DNA of 64,000 nucleotides, taken from Pseudoxanthomonas suwonensis. GTDB lineage: Bacteria; Pseudomonadota; Gammaproteobacteria; Xanthomonadales; Xanthomonadaceae. Both the position numbers and the translations under genes were made by a program. The stretch is from NCBI RefSeq assembly GCF_000972865.1, contig NZ_CP011144.1:1302001-1366000 (forward strand), given 5' to 3'. Numbering within the stretch: the stretch's first letter is position 1; each line of letters starts with the position of its first letter. Positions 34,933-43,858 of this stretch are shown one piece after another. The notes under the pieces were generated by a model that ran no database searches, was not told the origin of the DNA, and saw only the letters and a list, made by a program, of their open reading frames with translations.

Positions 34933-37703
34933 GCGCTTGCGGCCTCGCGCGCGAGCCGGGTGAGCTGCGGCACGCAGGAGCCGCAGACCGTGCCGCAGCC
35001 CAGGCGCTGCTTGAGCGCCGGCACGTCCGCGCCGTTGCGCACCTCGGCGCGGATCGCCGATTCGGTGACCTGGCGGCAGACGCACACCACCGGGTCGCGG
35101 GCGACCTCGGCCGTCGCGGAGAACGCGGCCAGGCGCGGGCCGCGCCAGGCACCACCGCCCAGCGCGCTGCGCAGCAGCGATTCGCCGCCGGGTTGCGCAC
35201 CGCTCCAGAGCAGGCCGTCGATGAAGCTGTCGCCGGCGTCGCTACGCCAGGCCACGCGCTTGAGCAGGCCACGGCGCATGTCGCGGTATTCGAGAACGTC
35301 CGGCGTGTCCGGGCCGGCCGCCAGCGCAAGCGCCGCGTCCAGTGCCGCCAGCCAGTCCGCCGGCATCGCCTCGGCCGCGGCCGCGCGCAGCACCAGCCAG
35401 GCCACGCCTTCCGGTGCATCGGCCTCGGCATGCAGCGACAGGCCCGCGTAGCCGCACTCCTTGAGCAGCGGCTGCACCGCCGTACGCAGCGCCAGCACAT
35501 CGCCGCGGCGGGCGGCGAGCAGGTGCCAGCCCAACCCGGCCTTCTCCACCCGCACCGCGGCATGCTTGAGTTCGGGCTGGCGCGATCGCGCGTCCACTGC
35601 CGGCTGGCTGACCTCGTTGATGCCGCCGCTGGACAGGTGTTGCCCGCTCCAGTGCATCGCCGCGAACACGGTGCCCGAGCCGACCTCGTCGGACAGTTCC
35701 AGCGGCAGCACCAGTTCGCCGCGCTTGCTCGACACCCGCACCAGTTCGCCGATCTTCAGCCCGCGCCGTGCCGCGTCGTCCGGGTGCATGCGCAGGCCCG
35801 GCTCGGGGCTGTGCGCGAACAGTTCAGGCACCCGGCCGGTGCGCGACATGCCGTGCCACTGGTCGCGCAGGCGGCCGGTGAGCAGGCGCAACGGGTAGCG
35901 CGCCGAGGTCGGTTCGGCCACCGGCTTGTAGGGCGTGGCGTGGAAGCGGGCACGCCCGTCGGCGGTGGCGAACACGCCGTCGGCGTAGCGGCGTGCCTGG
36001 CCTTGCGCGGCGGCGGCGGGAAATGGCCACTGCTGCGGCCCGTCGCTTTCCAGCCGCAGGTAGTCCAGGCCGCCGATGTCCAGGTCGCGGCCGACGGTCA
36101 GCGCGCGGTGCTCGTCGAAGATCGTCGCCGGCGCGTCGGCCTCGAACAGCGGCGCGGCGCCCGGCGCGGCCAGCCGCGCCTCGATCCGGCGCGCCACTTC
36201 GCGCGCGATCCACCAGTCCGGCCGCGCCTGCCCGGGTGCGGCCACCGCGGCGCGGACCCGCGAGATGCGCCGCTCGGAATTGGTCACCGTGCCGTCCTTC
36301 TCGCCCCAAGTCGACGCCGGCAGCAGCGCATCGGCGTAGGGCACGGTGTCGGTGTCGGCGAAGGCCTCCTGCACCACCACGTACTCGGCCCGCTGCAACG
36401 CTTCGCGCACCCGGCCGATGTCGGGCATCGAGTGCACGGGGTTGGTGCAGGCGATCCATACCGCCTTGACCTTGCCGCTGTGCAGCGCTTCGAACAGTTC
36501 CACCGCCGCCAGCCCCGGCCGCGGCGACAGGCTGCCCGGGGCCAGCTTCCACAGCGCCTCGACCTCCGCGCGGTGCGCGTCGTCGCCGATCTCGCGGTGC
36601 GCGGCCAGCATCGTGGCCATGCCGCCGACCTCGCGCCCACCCATCGCGTTGGGCTGGCCGGTCAGCGAGAACGGGCCGGCACCGGAACGGCCGAGCTGGC
36701 GCGTGGCCAGGTGCAGGTGGATCAGCGCCAGGTTCTTGTCGGTGCCGTGCGCCGACTGGTTCAGGCCCATGCAGTACAGCGACAGCGCCGCCGGGCTGCG
36801 GCCGAACCACTCGGCGGCGGCGACCAGGTCCTGCACCGGGACGCCGCAGATCTCGGCCGACATGCGCGGGGTGTAGTCGCGCAGCAACTGCTTGAGCTCG
36901 GGAAAGCCGGTGGTGTACGCGGCGATGAACGCCTCGTCCAGCAGCCCCTCCCACACCAGGTGGTGGAGCATGCCGTTGAACAGCGCGACGTCGGTGCCCG
37001 GTTGGATCGCCAGGTGCAGGTCGGCCATCGCCGCGGTGTCGGTGCGGCGCGGGTCGACCACGATCCAGCGCACGTCCGGATCGCGCGCCTTGGCCTCCTC
37101 CAGTCGCCGGAACAGCACCGGATGCGCGTAGGCGGCATTGCTGCCGGCGAACAGCACGGTCTTCGCGTGCTCCAGGTCCTCGTAGCAGGTCGGCGGGCCG
37201 TCCGCGCCGAAGGCCAGCTTGTAGCCGGTGACCGCGCTGGACATGCACAGGCGCGAATTGGTGTCGATGTTGTTGGTGCCCAGCAGGCCCTTGGCCAGCT
37301 TGTTGAAGACGTAGTAGTCCTCGGTCAGCAGCTGGCCGGAGATGTAGAACGCGACCGCGTCCGGGCCGTGCCGCTCGACGATCCCGGCCAGGCGCTCGGC
37401 CACCGTGTCCAGCGCCAGCGCCCAGTCCACCGGCCGCCGCGCATCCTGGCGCCGACCGCGCAGTTCCGGCCACAGCGCGCGGCCGTGCAGGCTGCGCGCG
37501 CTGTCGGCCAGGGTCCGGCCCTTGCTGCACAGCCGGCCGAAATTGGCCGGATGCTCCGGATCGCCTTCCACGCCGGTGATGCGCTCGCCCTGTGCAATGC
37601 GCTCGCTGTGGATCAGCACGCCGCAGCCGACGCCGCAGTAGCAGCAGGTAGAGCGAGTGATGCGGCGCCCGCCCGGCCCGTCCGCGGCGCCGGTGCCATC
37701 CAT
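34929..37703 (-). CDS. nasA: assimilatory nitrate reductase catalytic subunit with C-terminal BFD-like domain
   Basis: The 924-residue molybdoenzyme starts near the [4Fe-4S] site STCCYCGVGCGVL (Cys20, 23, 27 and FGRLCSKG) with no signal peptide, so it is cytoplasmic. The bis-MGD domains include LCMSSAVTGYK and QWHGMSRTGRVPELF. The last ~60 residues form a BFD-like [2Fe-2S] domain (VCVCRQVTESAIR and GCGTVCGSCVPQL). It reduces nitrate to nitrite. The start ATG overlaps the nirD stop by 1 nt. It sits in a transporter-GNAT-nirB-nirD-nasA-cobA operon. Confidence 0.95.
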   Translation of the reverse strand: MDGTGAADGPGGRRITRSTCCYCGVGCGVLIHSERIAQGERITGVEGDPEHPANFGRLCSKGRTLADSARSLHGRALWPELRGRRQDARRPVDWALALDTVAERLAGIVERHGPDAVAFYISGQLLTEDYYVFNKLAKGLLGTNNIDTNSRLCMSSAVTGYKLAFGADGPPTCYEDLEHAKTVLFAGSNAAYAHPVLFRRLEEAKARDPDVRWIVVDPRRTDTAAMADLHLAIQPGTDVALFNGMLHHLVWEGLLDEAFIAAYTTGFPELKQLLRDYTPRMSAEICGVPVQDLVAAAEWFGRSPAALSLYCMGLNQSAHGTDKNLALIHLHLATRQLGRSGAGPFSLTGQPNAMGGREVGGMATMLAAHREIGDDAHRAEVEALWKLAPGSLSPRPGLAAVELFEALHSGKVKAVWIACTNPVHSMPDIGRVREALQRAEYVVVQEAFADTDTVPYADALLPASTWGEKDGTVTNSERRISRVRAAVAAPGQARPDWWIAREVARRIEARLAAPGAAPLFEADAPATIFDEHRALTVGRDLDIGGLDYLRLESDGPQQWPFPAAAAQGQARRYADGVFATADGRARFHATPYKPVAEPTSARYPLRLLTGRLRDQWHGMSRTGRVPELFAHSPEPGLRMHPDDAARRGLKIGELVRVSSKRGELVLPLELSDEVGSGTVFAAMHWSGQHLSSGGINEVSQPAVDARSRQPELKHAAVRVEKAGLGWHLLAARRGDVLALRTAVQPLLKECGYAGLSLHAEADAPEGVAWLVLRAAAAEAMPADWLAALDAALALAAGPDTPDVLEYRDMRRGLLKRVAWRSDAGDSFIDGLLWSGAQPGGESLLRSALGGGAWRGPRLAAFSATAEVARDPVVCVCRQVTESAIRAEVRNGADVPALKQRLGCGTVCGSCVPQLTRLAREAASA

Positions 37704-38065
37704 CAGGCGGCGGCCTCCACGACAGCATCGGCTTGCGCTGCCGGCAGCAGCGACAGCCACACCTCGCCGTCGCGCACCTGCACCGGGTAGCGGCGCGCGC
37801 AGCCCACGTCCGGTGCGCAGGCCTGGCCGCTGTCCAGGCCGATGTTCCAGCCGTGCAGCGGGCAGGTCACGGTGTCGCCGCTGACAATCCCCTGCGACAG
37901 CGGCCCGCCCTTGTGCGGGCAACGGTCGGCCAAGGCGAACACGCGCGCTTCGGCGGGCCGGAACAGGGCGATGTCGTCGCCACCCTCGCGCTGCAGCACG
38001 CGCGCGCCCAGCAGCGGGATATCGTCAAGCAGGCAGATGCGCACCCAGGCTTCGGTTCCGCTCAT
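37703..38065 (-). CDS. nirD: assimilatory nitrite reductase small subunit NirD
   Basis: The 120-residue protein is a Rieske-type domain with CPHKGGPLSQGIV and CPLHGWNIGLDSG. It partners NirB in NADH-dependent nitrite reduction. The start lies 2 nt after the nirB stop and its own stop overlaps the nasA start. Length and order match the usual nirBD arrangement. Confidence 0.95.
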   Translation of the reverse strand: MSGTEAWVRICLLDDIPLLGARVLQREGGDDIALFRPAEARVFALADRCPHKGGPLSQGIVSGDTVTCPLHGWNIGLDSGQACAPDVGCARRYPVQVRDGEVWLSLLPAAQADAVVEAAA

Positions 38066-38067
38066 GC

Positions 38068-40539
38068 TCAGTCCTCCAGGGCCACGGCGATCTGCCGGTC
38101 CAGCTTCGGTGGCTGCAGCTTCAACGGGGCATACTCCCGCGCCTGGGTGCCGGCCACGCGCGCCGCCCACGGGTCGGACAGGCCTTCCAGCGCGTAGAGC
38201 AGCCGCTCGTACAGCGCGCGCCGGTTGGCCGCGTCGTCGACCACCTTGCGCTTGACGTAGTCCAGGCCCACCCGCTCCAGGTAGTGCACGGTGCGGTCCA
38301 GGTAATAGGCCTCCTCGCGGTACAGCTGCAGGAACGCGCCGGTGTATTCCTTCACTTCCTCGGCGGTCCTGACCTTGGCCAGGAAGCGGGCGACCTCGGT
38401 CTTGATCCCGCCGTTGCCGCCGACATGGATCTCCCAGCCCGAGTCCACCGCGATGATGCCCACGTCCTTGATCCCGGATTCGGCGCAGTTGCGCGGGCAG
38501 CCGGACACGGCCAGCTTGACCTTGTGCGGGCTCCACATGTTGGCCAGCATCGTCTCCAGGTCGATGCCCATCTGCGTGCTGTTCTGGGTGCCGAAGCGGC
38601 AGAACTCGCTGCCCACGCAGGTCTTCACCGTGCGGATCGACTTGCCGTAGGCGTGGCCGGACTTCATCCCCAGGTCCTTCCACACCCCGACCAGGTCCTC
38701 CTTCTTCACCCCGAGCAGGTCGATGCGCTGGCCGCCGGTGACCTTGACCATCGGGATCGCGTACTTGTCGGCCACGTCGGCGATCCGGCGCAGCTCGGAC
38801 GGGTTGGTAACCCCGCCCTTCATCTGCGGCACCACCGAGAAGGTGCCGTCCTTCTGGATGTTGGCGTGGGCGCGCTCGTTGATGAAGCGGCTCTGCGGGT
38901 CGTCCACCGCCTCGCGCGGCCAGGTCGAGAGCAGGTAGTAGTTGATCGCCGGGCGGCAGGTGGCGCAGCCGTTGGGCGTGCGCCATTCCATGAAGGCGTA
39001 GGCCTGGGCGTGGCTGACCAGGTGGTGCTCGCGGATCGCCTGGCGCACCTCGCCATGGGTCAGGCCGGTGCAGCCGCAGACCGCCTTGGTCTTGGGCGTC
39101 TCCTGGAAGTTGGAGCCCAGGCAGTTCATCAGGATCTGCTCGACCAGGCCGGTGCACGAGCCGCAGGAGCTGGCGGCCTTGGTCTGCTTCTTGACCTCGT
39201 CGACGGTGAACAGCCCCTGCTCGCGCACCGCCTTGACGATCGTGCCCTTGCACACGCCATTGCAGCCGCAGACCTCGTCGCCATCGGCCATGGTCGCCGC
39301 GCGGTCCTGGCCGGCGGTGCCGGCGTCGCCCAGCGCGGTCTCGCCGAAGGCCAGGGTGTCGCGGCGCTCGCCGATCGCGCTGGCATCCTTGATCAGCTTG
39401 AAATACCAGGCGCCGTCACCGGTGTCGCCGTACAGGCAGGCACCGACGAGCTTGTCGTCGCGGATCACCAGCTTCTTGTACAGGCCGCCGGCCGGGTCGG
39501 AGAGCACGATCTCCTCGCTGCCTTCCCCGCCCATGAAGTCGCCGGCCGAGAACAGGTCGATGCCGGTGACCTTGAGCTTGGTCGACACCGCCGAGCCCTT
39601 GTAGATGCCGATGCCCCAGGTGGCCAGGTGGTTGGCGCAGATCTTGGCCTGCTCGAACAGCGGCGCGACCAGGCCGTAGGCGATGCCGCGGTGGCTGGCG
39701 CATTCGCCGACCGCATACACGCGCGGGTCGTAGGTCTGCAGGGTGTCGTTGACCACGATGCCGCGGTTGCAATGGATGCCCGCGGCCTGCGCCAGGGTGG
39801 TGTTGGGGCGGATGCCGGCGGCCATCACCACCAGGTCGGCGGGGATCTGCTCACCGTCGGAGAAGCGCACCGCGGCGACTTCGCCGGCCTCGTTGCCGAC
39901 GATCCCGGTGGTGGAGGTGTTGAGGCGGAAGTCGAGCCCGCGTTCGGCCAGCGACTTTTCCAGCAGCGCGCCCGCCACCGGGTCCAGCTGCCGTTCCAGC
40001 AGCCAGCCGGCCAGGTGGACCACGGTCACCTGCATGCCGCGCAGCTTCAGTCCGTTGGCCGCCTCCAGCCCGAGCAGGCCGCCGCCGATCACCACCGCGT
40101 GCTGCTTCGCCCTGGCGGTCTCGATCATGGTCCGGGTGTCGTGGATGTCGCGGTAGCCGATCACCCCCTTCAGGTCCTTACCCGGGATCGGCAGGATGAA
40201 CGGCACCGAGCCGGTGGCCAGCAGCAGGCGGTCGTATTCGGCCTCGGTGCCGTCGGCAGCGACGATCTTGCGCCGCACCCGGTCGATCGTGGTGGCTTCC
40301 TTGCCCAGGTGCAGGGTGATGCCGTGGTCCGCGTACCAGGACAGAGGATTGAGCACGATCTCGTCGAAGTCCTGCTCGCCGGCCAGCACCGGCGAGAGCA
40401 GGATGCGGTTGTAGTTCGGGTGCGGCTCGGCGCCGAACACGGTGATGTCGTACATGTCCGGCGCGAGCTTCAGCAGCTCCTCGAGCGTGCGGATGCCGGC
40501 CATGCCGTTGCCCACCACCACCAGTCTTGGCTTCTTCAT
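38068..40539 (-). CDS. nirB: NADH-dependent nitrite reductase large subunit NirB
   Basis: The 823-residue protein has, in order, an FAD/NAD domain (VVVGNGMAGIRTLEELL; VIGGGLLGLEAANGLKL), a BFD-like [2Fe-2S] domain (CGCNGVCKG and SCGSCTGLVEQIL), and a siroheme/[4Fe-4S] sulfite-reductase-like domain (CVGSEFCRFGTQNS; SGCPRNCAESGIKDVG). It reduces nitrite to ammonium in the cytoplasm. Its ATG overlaps the GNAT stop by 1 nt. The SUMT downstream supplies its siroheme precursor. Confidence 0.97.
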   Translation of the reverse strand: MKKPRLVVVGNGMAGIRTLEELLKLAPDMYDITVFGAEPHPNYNRILLSPVLAGEQDFDEIVLNPLSWYADHGITLHLGKEATTIDRVRRKIVAADGTEAEYDRLLLATGSVPFILPIPGKDLKGVIGYRDIHDTRTMIETARAKQHAVVIGGGLLGLEAANGLKLRGMQVTVVHLAGWLLERQLDPVAGALLEKSLAERGLDFRLNTSTTGIVGNEAGEVAAVRFSDGEQIPADLVVMAAGIRPNTTLAQAAGIHCNRGIVVNDTLQTYDPRVYAVGECASHRGIAYGLVAPLFEQAKICANHLATWGIGIYKGSAVSTKLKVTGIDLFSAGDFMGGEGSEEIVLSDPAGGLYKKLVIRDDKLVGACLYGDTGDGAWYFKLIKDASAIGERRDTLAFGETALGDAGTAGQDRAATMADGDEVCGCNGVCKGTIVKAVREQGLFTVDEVKKQTKAASSCGSCTGLVEQILMNCLGSNFQETPKTKAVCGCTGLTHGEVRQAIREHHLVSHAQAYAFMEWRTPNGCATCRPAINYYLLSTWPREAVDDPQSRFINERAHANIQKDGTFSVVPQMKGGVTNPSELRRIADVADKYAIPMVKVTGGQRIDLLGVKKEDLVGVWKDLGMKSGHAYGKSIRTVKTCVGSEFCRFGTQNSTQMGIDLETMLANMWSPHKVKLAVSGCPRNCAESGIKDVGIIAVDSGWEIHVGGNGGIKTEVARFLAKVRTAEEVKEYTGAFLQLYREEAYYLDRTVHYLERVGLDYVKRKVVDDAANRRALYERLLYALEGLSDPWAARVAGTQAREYAPLKLQPPKLDRQIAVALED

Positions 40540-41024
40540 CAGGGGTTCCCGTTGTGCTGGTCCGGCAGCGCGCGGGTCATGAACGCGCTGCACGGGTCTT
40601 CGACGTAGTGGGCGAACGGTCCGCACGGCGCGAAGCCGAAGCGTTGGTAGAGGACGCGGGCCGGCGCGAATTCCGGCTGGGTTCCGGTCTCCAGGCTCAG
40701 CCGGCGATAGCCGCGCTGGCGCGCCTCGTCCAGGATGCGCCGCATCAGCGCCGTGGCCACGCCGCGGCCGCGGTACGCGGCGATGGTGCGCATCGACTTG
40801 ATCTCGCCATGCCAGCCGCCCAGTTCGCGCAGGGCCGCGCAACCCACCAGCGTGCCGTCGTGCCAGGCGCTCCAGAAGGTGATGTCCGGCACCCGCAGCC
40901 GCGACAGCTCCAGCGCGTGGACGCTTTCCGGGGGCGAGATGCGATGCATCTCGTCCAGGTGCTCGCGCAGCAGCGCGGCGATCTCCGGACCGGTCAGCGG
41001 ATCGATCGCGATCTGCATGTCCAT
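40539..41024 (-). CDS. GNAT family N-acetyltransferase
   Basis: The 161-residue protein has the acetyl-CoA site MRTIAAYRGRGVATALMRRI and the late motif LYQRFGFAPCGPFAHYVEDP typical of GNAT enzymes. It acetylates an unknown amine. It is embedded in the nitrate-assimilation operon, 4 nt after the transporter gene and overlapping nirB by 1 nt, so it is expressed with them. No substrate is suggested by the sequence. Confidence 0.85.
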   Translation of the reverse strand: MDMQIAIDPLTGPEIAALLREHLDEMHRISPPESVHALELSRLRVPDITFWSAWHDGTLVGCAALRELGGWHGEIKSMRTIAAYRGRGVATALMRRILDEARQRGYRRLSLETGTQPEFAPARVLYQRFGFAPCGPFAHYVEDPCSAFMTRALPDQHNGNP

Positions 41025-41028
41025 GGCC

Positions 41029-42237
41029 TCAGACCCGCACCTCGCCCGCCGCCGCCCAGTGCAGGCGCCAACGCTGCTTGACCCCCACCAGGCACAGCGA
41101 GGCGGCGAGGGTCACGCCGGCGAACAGCCACAGGCCGAGCGCGTAGGAACCCAGGTTCTGCTTGACCACGCCCAGCCCGGCGGCGAGCAGGAAGCCGCCG
41201 ACGCCGCCGGCCATGCCGATCAGGCCGGTCATCAACCCGATCTCGGCGCCGAAGCGCTGCGGCACCAGCTGGAACACCGCGCCGTTGCCGGCGCCCAGGC
41301 ACAACAGCGTGGCCACGAACAGGGCCACCGTCGCCGCCGCGCCGCCGATGCCCAGCGCGGCGGTGGCCACCAACACGGTGACCGCGGCGTAGACCATCTG
41401 CAATGTGCGCGTTCCGCCGATGCGGTCGGCGATCACGCCGCCGACCGGGCGCATCACCGAGCCGGCCAGCACGCAGGCGGCGGTGGCCCAGCCGGCGAGC
41501 TTCGGCTCGAAACCGAACTGGTCGTGGAAATAGCCCGGCAGCGCGCTGGCGAAGCCGACGAAGCCGCCGAAGGTGATCGCGTAGAAGAACATGAACCACC
41601 ACGAGTCGCGGTTGCCGACCAGCACCCGCGCGTAATCGCCCAGGGTCTTGCGCGGCACCGGCACCGGCGCGTCCTTCGCGCAGGCGACGAAGATCGCCAG
41701 CACCAGCAGCAGCGGGATCGCGGCCAGGCCGAACACGTTCTGGAAGCCGAACGCGGCGGCCAGCGCCGGCGCGAACAGCGCGGCGAGCACGGTGCCGGAG
41801 TTGCCGGCACCGGCGATCCCCATCGCCGTGCCCTGGTGCTCGGGCGGATACCAGCGCGAGGCCAGCGGCAGCGCCACCGCGAACGAGGCGCCGGCCACGC
41901 CCAGCATCACGCCCAGCAGCAGCGCCTGGCCCAGGCTGTGCACGCCCAGCCGCCAGGCGGCCAGCAGCGCGGCGATCACCACGATCTGGGCGAGCACGCC
42001 GGTGCGCTTGGCACCGATGCGGTCGGCGAGCAGGCCCAGGAACAAGCGCAGCACCGCGCCGCACAGGATCGGCACGGCCACCATCAGCGCGCGCTGCTGG
42101 GTGTCCAGCGCCAGCGCCTGCGCGATCTGCACCTGCATCGGGCCGAGCAGGTACCAGACCATGAAGCTCAGGTCGAAGTACAGGAACGCCGACAGCAGGG
42201 TGGGCGCGTGTCCGGCTTTCCAGAACGATCGGTTCAT
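41029..42237 (-). CDS. nitrate/nitrite MFS transporter, NarK/NasA type
   Basis: The 402-residue protein has about twelve membrane segments and the nitrate signature regions of the NNP family: GAGNSGTVLAALFAP and GMAGGVGGFLLAAGLGV, with an arginine in CGAVLRLFLGLLADR. It imports nitrate or exchanges it for nitrite. It is the first gene of the assimilatory operon; the ATG at 42237 has GGAG 10 nt upstream. An RNA leader with a terminator and ANTAR-type hairpins precedes it. Confidence 0.92.
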   Translation of the reverse strand: MNRSFWKAGHAPTLLSAFLYFDLSFMVWYLLGPMQVQIAQALALDTQQRALMVAVPILCGAVLRLFLGLLADRIGAKRTGVLAQIVVIAALLAAWRLGVHSLGQALLLGVMLGVAGASFAVALPLASRWYPPEHQGTAMGIAGAGNSGTVLAALFAPALAAAFGFQNVFGLAAIPLLLVLAIFVACAKDAPVPVPRKTLGDYARVLVGNRDSWWFMFFYAITFGGFVGFASALPGYFHDQFGFEPKLAGWATAACVLAGSVMRPVGGVIADRIGGTRTLQMVYAAVTVLVATAALGIGGAAATVALFVATLLCLGAGNGAVFQLVPQRFGAEIGLMTGLIGMAGGVGGFLLAAGLGVVKQNLGSYALGLWLFAGVTLAASLCLVGVKQRWRLHWAAAGEVRV

Positions 42238-42310
42238 GCCACGCCATCTCCGGATGGGCCGTCCGCGGGTGCGGAGCGGCGTTGGACGGTTGCAACGGTT
42301 GCGCAGGAGA

Positions 42311-42353
42311 AACAAAAACGGCGTCTCCCGGTTCGCACCGGGGAGACGCCGTT
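42311..42353 (-). terminator. leader intrinsic terminator (attenuator) of the nitrate operon
   Basis: On the minus strand AACGGCGTCTCCCCGGT pairs with ACCGGGAGACGCCGTT around GCGA, giving a stem of 16 bp with one bulged base, followed by TTTTTGTT. It lies about 75 nt before the transporter start, within the leader, so it would stop transcription unless prevented. The nasT gene next door encodes the ANTAR antiterminator expected to act here. Confidence 0.85.
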
Positions 42354-42422
42354 GTCTGCGTGGCCTCGGCCGCCGTTGGCCTGGCTACGTGATCGGGTTG
42401 TGGGCGGGCACGCCGTTGTGCC
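42344..42422 (-). promoter_or_regulatory. three ANTAR-type hexaloop hairpins in the nitrate operon leader
   Basis: Three hairpins carry the identical loop AACGGC, with A at loop position 1 and G at 4, as ANTAR proteins require: GGCAC/GTGCC (42407-42422), GGCC/GGCC (42368-42381) and AGAC/GTCT (42344-42357). The last uses bases of the terminator's first arm, so it and the terminator cannot form together. The middle and last are 10 nt apart, like the P1-P2 pair of known ANTAR targets. Confidence 0.8.
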
Positions 42423-42759
42423 TGCGATGCAGGGCTACGCAATGCACGTGCCAACTTCTGGCGCAGTGCAGCATGGGTGCCGGAAACGTTGCTGGATCAG
42501 GGAGTTGCGGGGTCGTCGACCGGTTTTTCCGCGGGTGGGCGCAGTCGTCGCCGCTGGCCGGGCTTGCACCGCATAGGTGCAGCCTCGCACTCGTATTGTG
42601 CAGCGCCGCAAAAGTCCCGTCGTTTCGGCGCAAGCCGGAAACGCTCCACAGCAGCCGCATGGCTGATCACCCGGCGTCTTGTGGGCCACGGGTAAAGACC
42701 CAAGTCACTGGGTTCCGGCTTGCGCCGGAACGACGGGGTTGGTGTCTTGTTGGGCGCGG
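42423..42759. other. region between nasS and the nitrate operon leader
   Basis: About 340 bp. It should hold the promoter that starts the leader RNA. It also contains an inverted pair of a REP-like element, listed separately. No gene is supported. Confidence 0.45.
42616..42737. repeat. inverted pair of a REP-like element
   Basis: CCCGTCGTTTCGGCGCAAGC at 42616-42635 and onward recurs inverted at 42710-42737 (GGGTTCCGGCTTGCGCCGGA). Each copy contains a smaller stem (CCGGCTT/AAGCCGG-like). This resembles REP pairs (BIMEs) that are common in xanthomonad intergenic DNA. Confidence 0.7.
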
Positions 42760-43854
42760 TTACTGCGGGCGGCCGCGATCCAATGATGCGTCTTGCGCCG
42801 GCAGCAGCACACCCACGTCCTCCGCAGCCTGGTGGTAGACGTCCAGGCGGTAGACGTCGGCGAGCCACGCATCCGCATCGGCGTCACCGGTACCCTCGTC
42901 CCCGCCATCGGCGGCCGGCGGCAGCCAGCGCCAACGCCGGAACTGCTCCAGGAACCAGCGGCCGTCGGCGATGCGCGGCAGGTTCGCCGCGCCATCGGCA
43001 TGGAATTGCAGCGACTGTTCCGGCACGTCGCCCGCACGCGGCAGCAGGCCCGCGGCCAGCCGGTCGAGCGGCAGGCCGATCGCATCCGGCGCCGCCAGCC
43101 ACTGCGCGGCCTGTTCGCGGTGGCGGGGGTCGGCATCCAGCCAGCGGCAGGCTTCCAGCACCGCGGCCGTCAGCGCGGTCGCCAGCTCCGGCTGCAGCGC
43201 GGCGAAGTCGCGCCGGCAGGCCAGCACCTTTTCCGGATGACCGGGCCACAGCTGCCCGCTGCGGACCACCCGGCGGCCGGCGCCGGTCGCTTCGGCCTGT
43301 TCGCCCCAGGGCTCGCCGGCGCAGAAGCCGTCGAGCGCGCCGTCGGCCAGCGCGCGCGGCATCTGCGGCGGCGGCAGCGTCACCGCCTCGACGTCGCGCA
43401 TCGGATCCACGCCCTGCGCGGCCAGCCAGTGGTACAGCCACAATGCGTGGGTGCCGGTGGGGAAGGTCTGCGCGAACACCGGCCGCCGCGGCAGCGCGCG
43501 CAACGCCTCGGCCAACGGCCGGCCCTGGGCCAGCGCCTCGGCCAGCGGCGGCGACAGGGCGATGGCCTGGCCGTTGCGGTTCAGGCCCATGAGGATGGCC
43601 AGGTCCGCTTGCGGGCCGCCGATGCCGGTCTGCACCGCCAGCACCAGCGCCGCCATCACGTGCGCCGCGTCCAGTTCACCCGACAGCAGGCGGTCGCGCA
43701 GCGTGGCCCACGACGCCTGCCGGTGCAGGCGCAGTTCCAGCCCGTGCTTGCGGTCCAGGCCCAGCCGCACCGCCGCGACCAGCGGCGCGGCGTCCAGCAG
43801 CGGCATGAAACCCACGTCCAGCGCGCGTGTTGCGGCTTGTGCGTTCGTCGTCAT
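42760..43854 (-). CDS. nasS: nitrate/nitrite sensor NasS, NrtA-like periplasmic-binding fold
   Basis: The 364-residue protein looks like the ABC-transporter nitrate-binding proteins NrtA/CmpA (VGFMPLLDAAPLVAA near the start, LDGFCAGEPWGEQA mid-protein) but has no signal peptide, as expected for the cytoplasmic sensor NasS. In the known NasS-NasT system NasS holds NasT inactive until nitrate or nitrite binds. It lies 4 nt after nasT. Both lie upstream of the operon whose leader has NasT-type target hairpins, on the same strand. Confidence 0.88.
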   Translation of the reverse strand: MTTNAQAATRALDVGFMPLLDAAPLVAAVRLGLDRKHGLELRLHRQASWATLRDRLLSGELDAAHVMAALVLAVQTGIGGPQADLAILMGLNRNGQAIALSPPLAEALAQGRPLAEALRALPRRPVFAQTFPTGTHALWLYHWLAAQGVDPMRDVEAVTLPPPQMPRALADGALDGFCAGEPWGEQAEATGAGRRVVRSGQLWPGHPEKVLACRRDFAALQPELATALTAAVLEACRWLDADPRHREQAAQWLAAPDAIGLPLDRLAAGLLPRAGDVPEQSLQFHADGAANLPRIADGRWFLEQFRRWRWLPPAADGGDEGTGDADADAWLADVYRLDVYHQAAEDVGVLLPAQDASLDRGRPQ

Positions 43855-43858
43855 CGGC

